From Rubrobacter taiwanensis (GTDB taxonomy: Bacteria > Actinomycetota > Rubrobacteria > Rubrobacterales > Rubrobacteraceae): a DNA stretch of 64,000 nucleotides. Position 1 is the first letter of the stretch. Every line of letters begins with the position of its first letter. The stretch is taken from the NCBI RefSeq assembly GCF_004337705.1, contig NZ_SKBU01000015.1, positions 326,529 to 390,528 of the forward strand, written 5' to 3'. The position numbers were made by a program, and so were the translations under genes. The notes under the pieces are model-generated. The model was not told the origin of the DNA. It saw nothing but the letters and a program-made list of their open reading frames with translations, and searched no databases. Of this stretch, positions 62,726-64,000 are shown in pieces.

Positions 62726-63925
62726 TCATAAACCGAGGTTGAAGAAGAAATACCCCCATACCACAACCGAGAGAACCAGGAAGAAGATGGCGATGGCGTA
62801 TATATTCCGATACTCCTGCTTCAGCTTCGCCAGTCCGCCCGGCTTTGACAGAACATCTCTGATAGTTATGTCCGAGGCTCTCGCGCCCTTCATCTGCTGG
62901 AAATACTCCACTTCCCGTTCGGTGGGCCGGGTTAACAAGGCAACGACAACCAGCGAAATGACTGCCAGGGCGAAAGCTACCATGAGCGGATCCAGGAAGA
63001 GGGGAAGAGCCACCATCTCTCTGTTCACCAGCTCCGTGATACCGATGAAGCTCACAACACCGACCAGCATACTAACCATCGCAGCCTTGGCGTTCATCCT
63101 CCTCCATTCAAGCCCGGCCACCACGGTCGGCAACCAGCCGACCGCAAAGAGCGCTCCGGCCCAGATGGAGATCCAGTAGATGGCCGCCGGTTGGGCAATG
63201 GCGATCGCAGCAACCACAAGCCCGACGATCACCTGCGCCGTACGGCTCACTATCATGCGGTGTCTCTCACTGATACGTTCACTTCTCAGATTCTCGTAGA
63301 GGTCCCTGGACAGGCCGAAGCCCGCCAGTACGAACAATGTCGAGGCGGTGGACATTATCGCTGCCATCAGAGCGGCCAGACCTACCCCACCGAGAACCGC
63401 CGGAACGTGCTCCAGAAACGCCACTATCATGACGCGGTCGGTCTCCTCAATGCCCGGCTCAAGCACCCGCATCGCGCTGGCCGCCAGAAAGACGGGGATC
63501 TGCATGAACGGCACCAGGAAGATCCCGATAATGGCGGCCCTCAGGATGACAAAGTCGTTTTTCGCCGGGAAGACGCGGGATACGAGGGCAGGCGTGCACG
63601 TGAAGAACAGAACCCAGACCAGAAACTGGGAGAGCGAGAAGCCAAGAGGTCTTCCCTCCGCACCGGCTATGGTCCAGTAACCCGGATACGAATCCGACAG
63701 GGCCCTCATGTCGGCAAAACCAACCTGGGCCATGATGATAGGAGCGATGATCACCGCAACCGCCAGCATGGTGAAGAACATCAGGGTGTCGGTGACCACC
63801 ACACCAAACATGCCGCCGAGAGCCGCGAAGACCAGAAGGGCCAGAACGAACACGATGATCATCACGGGGAAAGATATGCCGGTGACCTCACTAAGAACCA
63901 GCCCCGCACCGATTAATACTACAGT
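62726..63925 (-). pseudogene. Sodium/solute symporter (SSS family), N-terminus lost
   Basis: Some 400 residues remain: VLIGAGLVLSEVTGISFPVM, LGGMFGVVVTDTLMFFTML, FLVWVLFFTCTPALVSRVFPAKN and LAALMAAIMSTASTLFVLAGF are SSS membrane segments. The frame is closed by TGA at 63950-63952 with no start codon before GTG 63868, and the first four or so helices are missing. A start of a different gene on the other strand lies 30-60 bp away. Probably interrupted by insertion of a mobile element at the window edge. Confidence 0.75.
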
Positions 63926-63980
63926 TGTAGATAGTGGTATGCTCTGGCATCATGCTCACTCCTGCTAAAGGAGGACGGAC

Positions 63981-64000
63981 ATGGTGCGACACCCGGTGGA
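63981..64000 (+). CDS. Start of a gene cut by the window end (possible transposase)
   Basis: ATG preceded by AAAGGAGG at eight bases, a very strong ribosome site. Only MVRHPV and part of a codon are visible. Its position at the break in the symporter gene suggests an insertion-sequence gene; this is inference. Confidence 0.4.

Overview
This is a GC-rich, densely packed bacterial chromosome segment. Gene content, frequent GTG/TTG starts and family flavour point to an actinobacterium of the Rubrobacter type. The main clue is a complete two-gene pathway for di-myo-inositol phosphate (DIP), an osmolyte typical of hyperthermophiles and known among bacteria from Rubrobacter xylanophilus. The genus is an inference; no rRNA gene is in the window.

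Layout. (1) 1-3137: arginine operon, argJ (3' end)-argB-argD-argF. (2) 3138-10457: a less GC-rich island with a GH38 alpha-mannosidase, a CUT1 sugar ABC transporter and a divergent GntR/LacI-type regulator with a clear operator/promoter. It lies between two exact 23-bp copies of the argF 3' end, so it looks like a site-specific insertion at argF. (3) 10481-15770: small protein, DoxX, tRNA-Phe, thioredoxin, tRNA-Asp, zinc-motif protein, universal stress protein and the DIP genes. (4) 16031-25760: an accessory region with small genes, decayed toxin-antitoxin modules (VapBC, PIN, MNT/HepT), one intact VapBC, remnants of at least four insertion sequences (IS5/IS1182-like, IS256, two IS630), a frameshifted type I methyltransferase and an XRE-integrase pair ending at tRNA-Val. 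(5) 25764-26023: tRNA-Val, tRNA-Glu, tRNA-Lys. (6) 27175-41570: a minus-strand purine operon, purA-D-B-C-S-Q-L-F-M-N, then a cystathionine synthase/lyase pair, then purH, mostly with overlapping stop and start codons. (7) 41708-44237: ParB/Srx-fold protein, small membrane proteins, tRNA-Pro and a serine-recombinase-like domain without its serine. (8) 44239-50128: a second, unrelated GH38 mannosidase plus CUT1 transporter operon, here with a Tat-type lipoprotein. (9) 50243-64000: kynurenine genes, ROK kinase, OpuC-type osmoprotectant transporter, phosphoesterase, argH, LCP protein, SPW-repeat protein, an M20 deacylase and a sodium/solute symporter cut off by what looks like an insertion element at the window edge.

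Themes. Compatible solutes recur: DIP synthesis, OpuC uptake, and two mannoside uptake/hydrolysis operons that could handle plant mannans or mannosyl solutes. Central biosynthesis (arginine, purines, sulfur amino acids) is in tightly coupled operons. The 16-26 kb stretch is a typical integration hot spot beside tRNA genes, in an advanced state of decay.
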